From Paulinella micropora (taxonomy: Eukaryota > Cercozoa > Imbricatea > Euglyphida > Paulinellidae): DNA of 64,000 nucleotides. Made by a program: the position numbers and the translations under genes. The first letter of the stretch is position 1. Every line of letters starts with the position of its first letter. Location: contig WBZZ01002820.1 in the NCBI GenBank assembly GCA_019918135.1, positions 85,234-149,233 on the forward strand. Direction: 5' to 3'. Shown piece after piece: positions 31,901 through 41,971 of this stretch. Under the pieces are notes generated by a model. That model was not told the origin of the DNA. It saw only the letters and a program-made list of their open reading frames with translations, and did not search any database.

Positions 31901-34097
31901 TCCAGAGCAGGGAGGCTTCCGCCCGGGGCGTCGCACTACGGATCAGGTCTTTACCCTTTGGCAGAGGTTGAAGGGGCGTCAGCAGCAGAAGCGGGAGTCG
32001 TATGTCCTGTTCGTCGATCTACGCAAGGCTTTCCCGTCTGTTTGGAGAGATGGTCTATTTGAGAGGCTCTGGAAGCTGGGTGTAAGGGGCAAGTTCTGGC
32101 GCACGCTACGCAGGTGCTACGAGCAGACTTCGTCGCAAGTGCTAGTTGATGGAGCACTCACCCCCGAAGTACTGGAGGGTGTAGGCGTCCAACAGGGGTC
32201 CCCTCTCTCTCCCACACTCTTCAACGTCTTTATGGATGAGCTGTGTGATCGGCTGGCGAGTGCCCTCAAGATCACGGATGTGAAGCGGCTGAACGACATC
32301 AAGGCACTTCTATACGCGGACGACGTGGCCCTCATCGCTCACAGTCGCACCGAGCTCCAGAAGATGGTCAATGTTGTGGCCAAGTTCGCGGAAGATTACA
32401 GGCTGGAAGTCAACTTGAAGCCCGGCAAGACGGAAATCATGCCCATTTACACGTCGAGCAAGGCGAAACGACCAAGTATCAGGGAGCGAGGTGAGCCCGT
32501 GGTGTGGTTTCGCGGCCAGAAGCTTTGTGTCACCAGTCAGTACAAGTACCTGGGAGTGGTTATCACCGACGACCTGAAGTGGAAGGAGCAGGCCCTGCGG
32601 GCTACGCGTGTCACTGAAGTCGCCACCGCAGGTTGGTACTCTTTGTGGTGTGCAGGTGAGATACAAGCTAGGTATCGTCTCATGTGCTGGAATCAACTTG
32701 TGGGGGCCAAGCTGAAGTACGCCTTCGATGTCTGGCGTGCCCCCGTATCGCAGCTCACCAAGCTGGAGGCAGCAATGCTGCGCCCCATGAGGATGATTCT
32801 CGGCATCAGCCCTAAGACAAGCAAGTGGATTACACTCTTTCTGGCGCGCTCTTTGAGTGCGGAGCGTTTGCGGCGGGCGGCGCAACTGAAGTTCTATGGA
32901 CGGCTGCGTGTTCTACCGGAGAAGCGATTTCCTGTCATCGCATCTCAAGTCAAATCCGACTGGACTGCGGAGGCCGAAGGCGCTATCAGGGACTCAATGG
33001 ATCTACAACAAGGGCTTCAGGAGCTCCTAAATAGCTCAGAGAAGGACCTCGAGGGTTGGAGTTCGACTGTGGACAAGTGGGCCCTTCAGCAGGACGTCAA
33101 GATGGTGCAGCAACTGATGTGGGACAAGCGAGAGGCAGGCAGCGATCTTACTGATGGCCTGCGAGTCATCCTAAGACAAGTCTTTGGAACTAAGGAGTTC
33201 CCAAGATGGGTAGCCCTTGATGATGCGCATTATAATCTGCTTCGGAGAAGGTTGCTCAGCTGCAACAACCGCCTTCGGTTGTACCGCAGCAAGTTGGTCA
33301 GTGGCATGTCCCCTCGCTGCTTCTGTTGTCATGATGATGTCAATGAGTCCCTTGCGCACTTCTTATGGGATTGCCCCATGCATGAGGGGAGACGTAAGCA
33401 GCTGTTGCTGAGTATGCAGAGGCTCGGTGGCATGGCTGTGGGGGCTGCTGAGGGGGATGGAGGGAGTGAGGAGGGTGGTGAGGTCGTAGGCGGTGAGGTT
33501 GTGGTGGAGGATGTGTTGCTTGGGCGGGAGCGGGAGGGCTCTGTGCGGCAGGGTTGGGATGATATGTCGCCTGTGGATCAATCACGATTGTTTTGTAAGT
33601 TTTTTCAGGGGAAGTCGCGCTTCCGCAGTAACTTTAGGCTTGCTGCGTTGTTAGGGGTTACAGCGTTGCGTCCCCCTCCAAAGTTGGATGTGTTGTTTGG
33701 ATCATATGTGTCTGAGTGTTGGTCTGCTAGGGAGGGTAAAAGGGAGGAGCTTGGGGTGGAGGATGGGGGCGAGGAGGTGATTGACCTCACTGAGGTTCCA
33801 TCAGCTTCTGTCCCACCCTCTCCCCCAAGTGACGTTGATGTTGCGCGGCGCGGCCGTCCGCGCAGTGTGGACGTCCTGGCTAGAGAGAGGGGTTCGGGAG
33901 CGCAGCGTAGTGTCTCCGAGTTCTTCTCTTCAGCTAACACCCTCGCATCTAGCTCTTCATGCACTTCACAGCCCCCATCTGCCCCTGCTGTTGCTGTTGC
34001 TGCTATGTCTGTTTGGTGTTCTGACAATGCGTTGGGATCGGCTGACCCCGGTGACCCAATGGAGGCACATGTCCAGGATCTGGATCTGATGCTATAG
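28989..34097 (+). CDS. LINE-B polyprotein: RNA-binding-like, AP endonuclease, RT, CCHC, SIM/PIP tail
   Basis: About 1,702 codons from the first ATG (28989) after an in-frame TAA at ~28,971. Numbering here counts from the GTG codon just before it. Order: a variable N-terminus; an RNA-binding-like domain at ~116-205 (RNLIVWGLSE, ALGRRFRDRERV); a basic linker; an AP-type endonuclease with Asn319 (SHNWQG), Glu350 (QEH), Asp465/Asn467 (ADAN) and Asp568/His569 (DTDHKAV); RT with Asp1011 (FVDLRKAF), QQGSPLSPTLFN and YADD at 1110-1113; a knuckle C1445-x2-C1448-x9-H1458-x4-C1463; then a low-complexity acidic/Gly tail with VIDLT (1598-1602) and QRSVSEFF (1640-1647). It would nick the target and prime reverse transcription there. 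All visible catalytic residues are intact, so this copy may be autonomous. Most LINEs split the RNA-binding part into a separate ORF1; here it is fused. Confidence 0.95.
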   Translation: MASDIGRLLLSMDYKYAKHGATTVALMGQGRIAEDLDNPRGNASSTGSGPMSQDGRMRARVYDGIPEPRGEAILAAPHPSSPNLAHGSALQHKASGAIWQMAPPPRRYRRVDRYDKDGRNLIVWGLSERANLQEIASKMSGLGLVVPVMEWQGQRMSRHLELVYEDDDSRQTALQQLKHLKFFGRGVNVALGRRFRDRERVRRLIRIHLRGEAAVRKEEAATGYRVLPLHEECVDDVQVVSSELAADAPKCVSECADMHVVPLHSAASAVGDQPAQAPAEGGSTRAEAKRGRRVRKRAKKHRSKQFDTGFKLLVASHNWQGKTGYDNVGTAEWASFYKHEGWLVIGAQEHRMGKKQLSKCSLDGFRIFGKPAEVSEKNRCKGGVLFAVANFLGPYCNLVSAPVDHRQQVWLRIASGVTGAQDIYVGNGYFPQETQEEESSEAYAAWQAAIAFFGAKGLVVTVADANAKLGPACSRKEEGIVGQHGEVDDKGAPVRSENGKRLAAVLVATGLRNLSGFSCPVEGSYWWSRREQRGMGTGKHLLDYICASPGLASGAKFGVCEDDLDTDHKAVWAELTWSGQRRPKRAAKPYRSFRVDKLIGAGVSGNDHAAKQALDYLRDKFDDVFQHCLQKLGLHQLPELDLSGGADSQRVVDDVTERVAQSFRMAAHRVLGSRCIRPRFTNNWFDGELKELIQQRREAYAAYRRDESNAEARLNWLRLRKQIRKATRAKKSASFKQVQEEAVKCQREQSSKRFWLLAKRLGGARRTKVSAPVQREDGSLACTLPEKVARWEEFRKNSVKPRENPASAAVVVECCAEAGSLEWEEAEAKRQFHWNDRFRDEVARAMKEHEVGEDTCEELDKPFTQEKVLARQRALNNHKACGEDKVKNEMLKYGGAYINGYLTQYFNWIREAERTPKAWGKGIIVNIPKGGDPTDPDNWRDISIISCLGKLYLSLLATRLTLFVDGPDKLRPEQGGFRPGRRTTDQVFTLWQRLKGRQQQKRESYVLFVDLRKAFPSVWRDGLFERLWKLGVRGKFWRTLRRCYEQTSSQVLVDGALTPEVLEGVGVQQGSPLSPTLFNVFMDELCDRLASALKITDVKRLNDIKALLYADDVALIAHSRTELQKMVNVVAKFAEDYRLEVNLKPGKTEIMPIYTSSKAKRPSIRERGEPVVWFRGQKLCVTSQYKYLGVVITDDLKWKEQALRATRVTEVATAGWYSLWCAGEIQARYRLMCWNQLVGAKLKYAFDVWRAPVSQLTKLEAAMLRPMRMILGISPKTSKWITLFLARSLSAERLRRAAQLKFYGRLRVLPEKRFPVIASQVKSDWTAEAEGAIRDSMDLQQGLQELLNSSEKDLEGWSSTVDKWALQQDVKMVQQLMWDKREAGSDLTDGLRVILRQVFGTKEFPRWVALDDAHYNLLRRRLLSCNNRLRLYRSKLVSGMSPRCFCCHDDVNESLAHFLWDCPMHEGRRKQLLLSMQRLGGMAVGAAEGDGGSEEGGEVVGGEVVVEDVLLGREREGSVRQGWDDMSPVDQSRLFCKFFQGKSRFRSNFRLAALLGVTALRPPPKLDVLFGSYVSECWSAREGKREELGVEDGGEEVIDLTEVPSASVPPSPPSDVDVARRGRPRSVDVLARERGSGAQRSVSEFFSSANTLASSSSCTSQPPSAPAVAVAAMSVWCSDNALGSADPGDPMEAHVQDLDLML
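33777..33791 (+). other. SUMO-interaction-like motif (VIDLT) in LINE-B
   Basis: Encodes VIDLT flanked by acidic residues (GEEVIDLTE). It is kept in LINE-A and LINE-C although the surrounding tail is diverged in LINE-A. Confidence 0.65.
33903..33926 (+). other. PIP-box-like motif (QRSVSEFF) in LINE-B
   Basis: Exact fit to Q-x-x-h-x-x-F-F, 38 residues after the SIM-like motif. LINE-A has QRSVADFF at the same place. Confidence 0.7.
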
Positions 34098-34109
34098 TCT
34101 GAGGAAGCC

Positions 34110-34110
<1 letters not shown>

Positions 34111-34154
<44 letters not shown>
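34111..34154. repeat. (ATT)n, LINE-B 3' tract
   Basis: About 14 ATT units joining the LINE-B 3' end to SINE copy 3. Confidence 0.99.
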
Positions 34155-34420
34155 GGACACCGTGATAGCCCAGTGGTCAAGTTCTACCATCTGGGCCCTG
34201 TCGCCAGTTCGATTCCCGTCGGTGCCACCAGTATTTTCATTGAACATACCGATCCGTCTGGACCAGTATTTTCATTGAACATACCGGCCCGTCTGGAAGT
34301 GTTGGAACTGCCCTTGCGGGGGTGTCATTAGAGCTTATCGTCAATTCTTCGTACTCCCCTCACGGGTGAGACGATGGAGGCGCATGTGCAGAAATGCATC
34401 AGCCATTGACAGAGAAGCAC
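34155..34420 (+). mobile_element. SINE copy 3 (long form)
   Basis: 266 bp, intact A and B boxes, two 35-bp modules. Its (ATT)n tail fills 34,421-34,489. Confidence 0.95.
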
Positions 34421-34487
<67 letters not shown>

Positions 34488-34491
34488 GTTT

Positions 34492-34757
34492 GGACACGGT
34501 GATAGCCCAGTGGTCAAGTTCTACCATCTGGGCCCTGTCGCCAGTTCGATTCCCGTCGGTGCCACCAGTATTTTCATTGAACGTAACGATCCGTCTGGAC
34601 CAGTATTTTCATTGAACATACCGGCCCGTCTGGAAGTGTTGGAACTGCCCTTGCGGGGGTGTCATTAGAGCTTATCGTCAATTCTTCGTACTCCCCTCAC
34701 GGGTGAGACGATGGAGGCGCATGTGCAGAAATGCATCAGCCATTGACAGAGAATCAC
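34492..34757 (+). mobile_element. SINE copy 4 (long form)
   Basis: 266 bp; begins GGACACGG instead of GGACACCG, and the first module reads AACGTAACG. Followed by a short ATT tract to 34,785. Confidence 0.95.
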
Positions 34758-34785
34758 TATTATTATTGTTATTATTATTATTATT

Positions 34786-35050
34786 GGACACCGTGATAGC
34801 CCAGTGGTCAAGTTCTACCATTTGGGCCCTGTCGCCAGTTCGATTCCCGTCGGTGCCACCAGTATTTTCATTGAACATACCGATCCATCTGGACCAGTAT
34901 TTTCATTGAACATACCGGCCCGTCTGGAAGTGTTGGAACTGCCCTTGCGGGGTGTCATTAGAGCTTATCGTCAATTCTTCGTACTCCCCTCACGGGTGAG
35001 ACGATGGAGGCGCATGTGCAGAAATGCATCAGCCATTGACAGAGAAGCAC
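34786..35050 (+). mobile_element. SINE copy 5 (long form)
   Basis: 265 bp, one G fewer in the G run of the body. Its (ATT)n tail (35,051-35,086) is directly followed by the LINE-C 5' end. Confidence 0.95.
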
Positions 35051-35087
<37 letters not shown>

Positions 35088-35413
35088 TGGAGGGGTGCAC
35101 AAGATGGCACTCCATGGGAGAGGAGGTGGTTGGGCCTCTCCCCACGAAGGTGACCGCTTGGGGAGGGCGGTCACCGGGATATGCGCAACTCTCAACTGGG
35201 CATTTACTCGGTAGGGGTTCGGCCAGGCAGGTTGTGGGGTTGTCTGTTGGATTGTTGGTTGGCTCGTTTTTCTTGGCTGTTGGTTTGGGTCTGGTTTCCT
35301 GGTTAGCCCATTTTCGCCGAATTTCCTGCCGAGTAAATGCCTGGGGGCTTCCAGTTCCGGTTTGGTGATCTTGTTGAGGTGAGCATTCGGAGGAAACAGT
35401 ACCGAGATGGGTT

Positions 35414-35501
35414 GAAGATAGGATTCACATTGAGCCGAGATGGGGCCGAGTTGACCTGTTCCAACTCGGCTCCATTTCGGCTTCATGTTAATCCTATCTT
35501 C
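35414..35501 (+). other. 40-bp hairpin in LINE-C 5' UTR
   Basis: Same structure as 28,325-28,412. One base differs (GAGCC for GAACC) and restores pairing with the opposite arm. Confidence 0.85.
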
Positions 35502-36077
35502 ATCCTATCTGGGTTTTGTCTCCTCCCTATCTTCGCTTCTTCGGGTTGCCTAACTGGAATACACGATGACGCGCACGTTGGAGAGGGGCTTCAGTCGGTC
35601 CCAATGCCTTGCCAGTGCCTTGCTGCGTTGCCGTGCCTTGCCCCATGCATTCACACCCTCCACCGTTGCATTTCTAACTGAGCAGCTTCGGCTGGGATTA
35701 CTATACTTGTCTGTAAGACCCTATAGGTACCGCTAGGTTCGCGCCTTCTATACCCACGTGGGGGAAGGAGTTTCAGCGGCACGCCGTCCGATCTGGCTCC
35801 ACTCGGGGACACCCGTACCTCATGATGTGTATTGTTAGGAGCAGCTGAAAGTCCATAAGGCATGAGAGTAGAGGCGTTGGCGATGCGATGGAGAGTGTGT
35901 GTAGTGCGTGAGGCAGGTTCTGGCGACGCTGGGGGTGCTGGCGGGCGCCGAAGGGCACGAAGCGACGCGGCAGCGTCCAGTGACACCGGCGGAAATGCGT
36001 GTAGTGTGTGTTGCAGATACCGCCGATGCTATTTGCATGGACGGGCGCTTTCCTCGGCGTAAAGAGGCGCGGCGGTG

Positions 36078-38882
36078 ATGGCCAGCGACATTGGCCGTCT
36101 ACTACTCTCAATGGATTACAAATACGCGAAGCACGGAGCTACCACTGTGGCCCTTATGGGACAAGGTAGAATCGCCGAAGACCTGGACAATCCCCGTGGG
36201 AATGCCTCTTCGACTGGCTCTGGCCCGATGTCCCAGGATGGGAGGATGAGGGCTCGCGTATATGATGGAATTCCTGAACCACGTGGAGAGGCTATCTTAG
36301 CTGCGCCTCATCCTTCCTCCCCAAACCTGGCACACGGGTCGGCGCTTCAACATAAGGCGAGCGGCGCTATATGGCAGATGGCACCGCCGCCTCGACGGTA
36401 CCGGCGGGTAGATCGGTACGACAAGGACGGGCGTAATCTGATTGTCTGGGGGCTCTCAGAACGCGCCAATCTACAGGAGATCGCCTCCAAAATGAGCGGT
36501 CTTGGTCTGGTGGTCCCGGTAATGGAGTGGCAAGGCCAGCGAATGTCTCGTCACCTGGAGCTGGTCTACGAGGACGATGACAGCAGGCAGACGGCGTTGC
36601 AGCAACTCAAACATCTCAAATTCTTCGGCAGAGGGGTCAATGTGGCCCTTGGGCGCAGGTTCAGGGACAGGGAACGTGTCCGAAGGCTTATTCGCATCCA
36701 TCTGCGTGGGGAAGCGGCGGTACGGAAGGAGGAAGCTGCGACGGGATATCGCGTCTTGCCTCTGCATGAAGAATGTGTCGATGATGTGCAGGTGGTGTCT
36801 TCGGAATTGGCTGCCGATGCACCTAAGTGTGTGTCTGAGTGTGCTGATGTGCATGTGGTGCCCCTGCATTCGGCGGCCAGTGCAGTGGGGGACCAACCTG
36901 CGCAAGCACCTGCAGAGGGGGGCAGCACGAGGGCGGAAGCCAAGCGCGGCCGTCGGGTCCGGAAACGAGCCAAGAAGCACCGCTCCAAGCAGTTCGATAC
37001 CGGCTTCAAGCTACTCGTCGCGAGTCACAACTGGCAGGGTAAAACGGGATACGACAACGTAGGCACGGCGGAATGGGCATCATTCTACAAGCACGAGGGC
37101 TGGCTAGTCATCGGTGCTCAGGAGCACCGCATGGGCAAGAAGCAACTTTCCAAATGCAGCCTGGATGGATTCCGGATTTTTGGAAAACCTGCGGAGGTCA
37201 GCGAGAAAAATCGCTGCAAGGGTGGGGTTCTATTCGCGGTGGCTAACTTCCTTGGTCCGTATTGCAACCTGGTGTCAGCCCCCGTCGACCACCGGCAGCA
37301 AGTGTGGCTGCGTATCGCCTCGGGTGTTACCGGCGCTCAGGATATCTATGTGGGCAACGGCTACTTTCCCCAGGAAACGCAGGAAGAAGAGTCGTCAGAG
37401 GCGTATGCGGCCTGGCAGGCAGCTATAGCTTTTTTTGGAGCCAAAGGTCTTGTGGTCACGGTGGCGGATGCCAACGCGAAGCTCGGGCCGGCATGCAGCC
37501 GAAAAGAGGAGGGCATCGTCGGTCAGCACGGGGAGGTCGATCATAAGGGAGCACCGGTACGTTCGGAGAACGGCAAGAGACTCGCGGCTGTTCTCGTCGC
37601 TACGGGCCTGCGAAATCTGAGCGGCTTCTCGTGCCCAGTGGAAGGGTCCTACTGGTGGTCCCGGCGTGAGCAGCGCGGCATGGGCACAGGCAAGCACCTC
37701 CTCGATTACATCTGCGCGTCGCCTGGCTTGGCATCTGGAGCAAAGTTCGGAGTATGCGAAGATGATCTTGATACGGACCACAAGGCAGTATGGGCCGAAC
37801 TGACGTGGAGCGGCCAGCGCCGGCCAAAGTGGGCTGCGAAACCTTACAGGTCCTTTCGTGTTGATAAGCTTATTGGTGCTGGTGTCTCGGGTAATGATCA
37901 CGCTGCGAAGCAAGCGCTGGATTATCTACGCGACAAGTTCGATGACGTATTCCAGCATTGCCTACAGAAGCTTGGAGTACATCAGCTGCCTGAGCTTGAC
38001 CTATCGGGTGGTGCCGACAGCCAACGGGTGGTAGATGACGTCACCGAGCGAGTGGCGCAGTCCTTCCGAATGGCGGCGCACCGGGTCTTTGGCTCCAGAT
38101 GTATACGACCCCGTTTCACCAACAATTGGTTCGACGGGGAGCTAAAGGAGCTCATTCAACAGCGCCGGGAGGCCTACGCAGCATACAGGAGGGATGAATC
38201 GAATGCGGAAGCCCGTCTGAATTGGCTACGGCTCCGCAAGCAAATTCGGAAGGCAACTCGGGCCAAGAAGTCCGCCTCCTTCAAGCAAGTGCAGGAAGAA
38301 GCGGTCAAATGTCAACGCGAGCAATCCTCAAAGCGCTTTTGGCTACTCGCGAAGCGGCTTGGCGGGGCACGCAGAACGAAGATCTCCGCGCCGGTGCAAA
38401 GGGAGGATGGCTCACTGGCGTGTACGCTGCCGGAAAAGGTCGCTCGGTGGGAGGAATTTCGGAAAAATTCGGTGAAGCCATGGGAAAATCCGGCAAGTGC
38501 GGCTGTTGTGGTGGAGTGCTGTGCAGAAGCAGGCTCGCTGGAGTGGGAGGAAGCCGAAGCTAAGCGGCAGTTCCACTGGAACGATTGCTTCAGAGATGAG
38601 GTGGCCCGGGCTATGAAGGAGCACGAAGTAGGTGAAGACACTTGCGAAGAGCTGGACAAGCCGTTCACGCAAGAGGAGGTCCTTGCAAGGCAACGTGCCC
38701 TGAATAACCACAAAGCTTATGGCGAGGACAAAGTGAAGAACGAGATGCTCAAGTATGGCGGCGCCTACATCAATGGCTACTTAACGCAGTACTTCAACTG
38801 GAGAAGCCGAGAGGACTCCAAAAGCTTGGGGCAAGGGAATCATCGTCAATATCCCCAAGGGTGGGGATCCTACGGATCCTGA
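36078..38882 (+). pseudogene. LINE-C polyprotein, N-terminal part to RT start
   Basis: Open from ATG 36078 and almost identical to LINE-B through the RNA-binding-like domain, the endonuclease (SHNWQG, QEH, ADAN, DTDHKAV all kept) and the linker. A 5-nt deletion near 38,802 (after YFNW) shifts the frame, and the last ~25 codons are missense before the stop at 38882. RT motif A and beyond are out of frame. Confidence 0.95.
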
Positions 38883-38961
38883 CAACTGGAGGGATATCTC
38901 GATTATTAGTTGCCTTTGTAAGCTGTATCTGTCCTTATTAGCTACTCGTCTAACGCTCTTC

Positions 38962-39369
38962 GTGGATGGCCCGGATAAGCTACGTCCAGAGCAGGGAGGC
39001 TTCCGCCCGGGGCGTCGCACTACGGATCAGGTCTTTACCCTTTGGCAGAGGTTGAAGGGGCGTCAGCAGCAGAAGCGGGAGTCGTATGTCCTGTTCGTCG
39101 ATCTACGCAAGGCTTTCCCGTCTGTTTGGAGAGATGGCCTATTTGAGAGGCTCTGGAAGCTGGGTGTAAGGGGCAAGTTCTGGCGCACGCTACGCAGGTG
39201 CTACGAGCAGACTTCGTCGCAAGTGCTAGTTGATGGAGCACTCACCCCCGAAGTACTGGAGGGTGTAGGCGTTCAACAGGGGTCCCCTCTCTCTCCCACA
39301 CTCTTCAACGTCTTTATGGATGAGCTGTGTGATCGGCTGGCGAGTGCCCTCAAGATCACGTGTACTTGA
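38962..39369 (+). pseudogene. LINE-C RT fragment before the insertion
   Basis: Holds KLRPEQGGFRPGRRTTDQV, FVDLRKAFPSVW (motif A) and QQGSPLSPTLFNVFMDEL (motif B). Ends at the insertion point (last native codons ...ALKIT), before YADD. Confidence 0.93.
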
Positions 39370-40165
39370 ACCCCCCGTCGCCCGCTTCCGGTAGAGGGCC
39401 CACATAGTCGATGTGGATCGTCTCGAAAATGTGGCTCGTGACCTCGTACTGTCCGAGCAAACCCTTGGTTGCGTCATATGGCGTCTTTGCTCTCTGGCAC
39501 GGCGCGCAGCCGTTGATGAATCGTTCCACATCTTTACTCATACTTCCCCAGTAGAACTTTCTTGTCAGCGACCACTTCATCCTTTCCAATCCTGGATGAC
39601 TCTGCATGGGACAGTTATGCGCCCCGATCATAATCGCATGCCGTAATGCCGGTGGTACCCACACCGTCCACCTTTCCGGGTTTTCCTTGTGTCTGCCGTC
39701 CGTGCCTTTTACCAGATCAGCCCATCCAAATAGTATTACGTGTGCGTCTTCAGCTGCCGCTTCACTGCCTCGGTACGTGTTTCCGGCGTCGGGTTCTTCA
39801 CGTGTTGGATCAGTGCCTTGAATTCCTTTGCCTCGCTCGTCAGGCTCCGAAACTTGTCCACCGAAGCAAACTTGATTTGCGTATCCGTCTCCAAGTCCAA
39901 AGCCACGGCTGGGATGCGTCTTCTCCAACACCGTCACGTCCTCCTGTTCCGGTAACAATGGCTCCCCATCTGCCTTAGGGCTGACCATTATGTTGCCAAC
40001 CATTGGCATCTGCCGCCATGGAAACCTTGGCGTTTCCATCTCCTCCGCCTCTCTTTCCGCGTGCAACGCCGCGTCCCACTCGTATTCCTCGAGACTGTCC
40101 TTCGCGCATTGTTCCTCGTGCTCCTCACAACACTCCCGTGGTACCTTACTAGCCGCCTCATACAA
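39361..40165 (-). pseudogene. Gypsy fragment C: integrase zinc domain and core start
   Basis: The C-terminal part has the HHCC integrase domain (QSHPGLERMKW and INGCAPCQRAKT) and the first catalytic Asp (ETIHIDYVGPLPEAG), then stops at the insertion edge. The upstream part is an acidic linker (EYEWDAALHAEREAEE). It overlaps the next fragment in another frame. Confidence 0.85.
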
Positions 40166-41412
40166 CCTGAGGTCCCTCTCATGTTCCTGTTTTCTCCTCC
40201 CCCCGACGTACGAAACTTGTACGCTGCCGACACCTCCTCCGCGTATATCATACCGTTCATCGGCTTCTTGTCTTCAAAATCCGGTTCACGCTCTATCTGT
40301 TCCAAGTCCATGAATCCCCATACCGTCAAAACTGCCGCCGTGGTGAACCTAAATCGCGTCAGGTTCATCCCTTTCCGCTTCTCTCCGTCCCATATCGGTT
40401 TGACCGTGAACACCTCCGGTGCCTGGTGTTGTTGTTGTTCCGCCCCCGTCTTTCCCCGTGATCCCCCATCATCTGCCGTGCCCCCAGATCGAGACTGGTG
40501 ATCAGCCAAGAAGTTCTCCTTTCCCTTGATATACTCTATCTGGAAGTCGTATTCCGACAACTCCTGTTGCCACCGCGCCAACCGTCCCATTTGGTCCTGT
40601 GACATCAACCACCGCAGGCTGTTGTGATCCGTTCTCACTTTCGTTTCCTTCGCCCCCCATAGATATTCCCGCAGCCGCTTGAAGCCCCAGACAATAGCCA
40701 ATGCCTCCCGTTGTCTTGTGCAGTATTGCCTTTCCGCACTTGACATACGTCGACTAAGGAACATTACCGGTCGCAATCGCCCCTTCTCGTCCGCTTGCTG
40801 AAGCACTCCTCCTATCGCGTAGGCCGACGCGTCCGTATCCAGAATAAAGGGTGCCTCAAAGTCCGGCAGCCTCAGAACCGTTCCATCTTCCGTCAACGGA
40901 TCCTTCAGAATCGTCTCCCGCAAATCCTTTATCGCTTCCAAGACCTTCTCTCCCCACTCCTTCGGGTTCGCCCAATCCCCTTTGAACTCCTTTATGTGTT
41001 TCCGTATGGGCTCCGCCCGGTTGGCGAAGTTTGTGATAAACTTCCCGTAATACTGTGCCAACGACACGAACGAATGTAGATCGGATTTGTTCTGCGGTAT
41101 TGGCATGTCCGCCAGTGCCTCTCGTGTCTTAGCCGCGATTGTGCATGTTCCGTTCTCAATATCGTACCCCAAATATTGAATCCGTTTCTGCATGAAGTGG
41201 CACTTCTTGGCATTAAGCCGGAAAAAGAAAGCCTTAATCCGTCGCATGATGTCCCTGAGGTGTTCCATATGCTCCTCCACCGAGTTAGAGTATATAATGA
41301 CATCATCCAAGTACGCAAAGGCATACGTTGACGTGTCACCACAAATTCCTCGTCCCGAAACTTGCTTCCCAACATCTCGGTCATCGCCTTTTGGAGTAAG
41401 TGATGAGATCAA
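39988..41412 (-). pseudogene. Gypsy fragment C: RT palm and RNase H
   Basis: Starts inside RT with FAYLDDVIIYSNSVEEH (YxDD), then FRLNAKKCHFMQKRIQYLG, and the RNase H motifs FILDTDASAYAIGGVLQQ, QREALAIVWGFKRL, VRTDHNSLRWLM and FLADHQSRS. The N-terminal RT is absent because the fragment is cut at ~41,412, and the C-terminal ~100 codons of this frame drift into a shadow. It is a different Gypsy family from copies A and B. Confidence 0.88.
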
Positions 41413-41413
41413 C

Positions 41414-41847
41414 TGATGAGATATCGACTAATGTCAGAAAAAAGGAGCTTCTGATTTCGTCAACCAAGGAAGTCTGTGGGTAAAGTATTAAACCGATGCC
41501 CAGCTAAGCTGTGATGTTTGCACGGAAGGGACTGATACAGGCAATACCAAATCTCCCTAGTACAAGGCGGGGCCAGGGCTCGTTCCATAAGCGCCCCTTG
41601 CAGAACGAGCTCCCACCTCACAGAGGACCCAGTAAGCAGATGGAGTTTCGAGACTGTTCGACAGTCTAGTATAAACCGACAGAGCACTATGGGTTTTATT
41701 CCGGGCTCAACAAGCGAGAAAGGGCACCCTGAGGGAACAGGATTGTGCTTCCCGTCGATATTTCGGCATGTGACTTATAGGCGTATGGCTAGGCACACAT
41801 AAGGCACCCCACCACGGGCCCAGCACACCCACACCATTCCCTAATTC

Positions 41848-41848
<1 letters not shown>
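41414..41848. repeat. Dispersed repeat R1, copy 3
   Basis: About 435 bp, near-identical to 19,121 and 19,591, missing a few bases (CCACCTCACAGAGG). Followed by GATA units to ~41,900. Confidence 0.9.
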
Positions 41849-41878
<30 letters not shown>

Positions 41879-41971
41879 GATAGGATAGATAGGATAGATA
41901 AAAGGGTGAGCACATCTCCATGCACCGCGGTGTGACTGAACGACATCAAGGCACTTCTATACGCGGACGAC

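Larger units (their letters stand above)
27997..34110 (+). mobile_element. LINE-B, full-length non-LTR retrotransposon with intact ORF
   Basis: 6.1 kb, bounded on both sides by (ATT)n. A ~990-bp structured 5' UTR is followed by a single long ORF and a very short 3' UTR (CTATAGTCTGAGGAAGCCT-type end). Near-identity with LINE-C in both UTR and ORF shows recent activity. No poly(A) tail exists; the tail is (ATT)n. Confidence 0.95.
39361..41935. mobile_element. Composite insertion in LINE-C (Gypsy fragment C + R1 + GATA)
   Basis: Starts after AAGATCACG of LINE-C and ends before CTGAACGACATC. It joins an end-less Gypsy-type pol fragment (minus, 39,361-41,412), an R1 repeat (41,414-41,848), a GATA tract (to ~41,900) and ~35 bp unknown. 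No LTR and no target duplication are visible; ~12 bp of LINE-C is lost. Confidence 0.85.

Noticed and set aside
33340-34027. Minus-strand Pro/His-rich frames in the LINE tail
   Set aside because: Shadows of the low-complexity Gly/Glu/Val tail of the LINE ORF.
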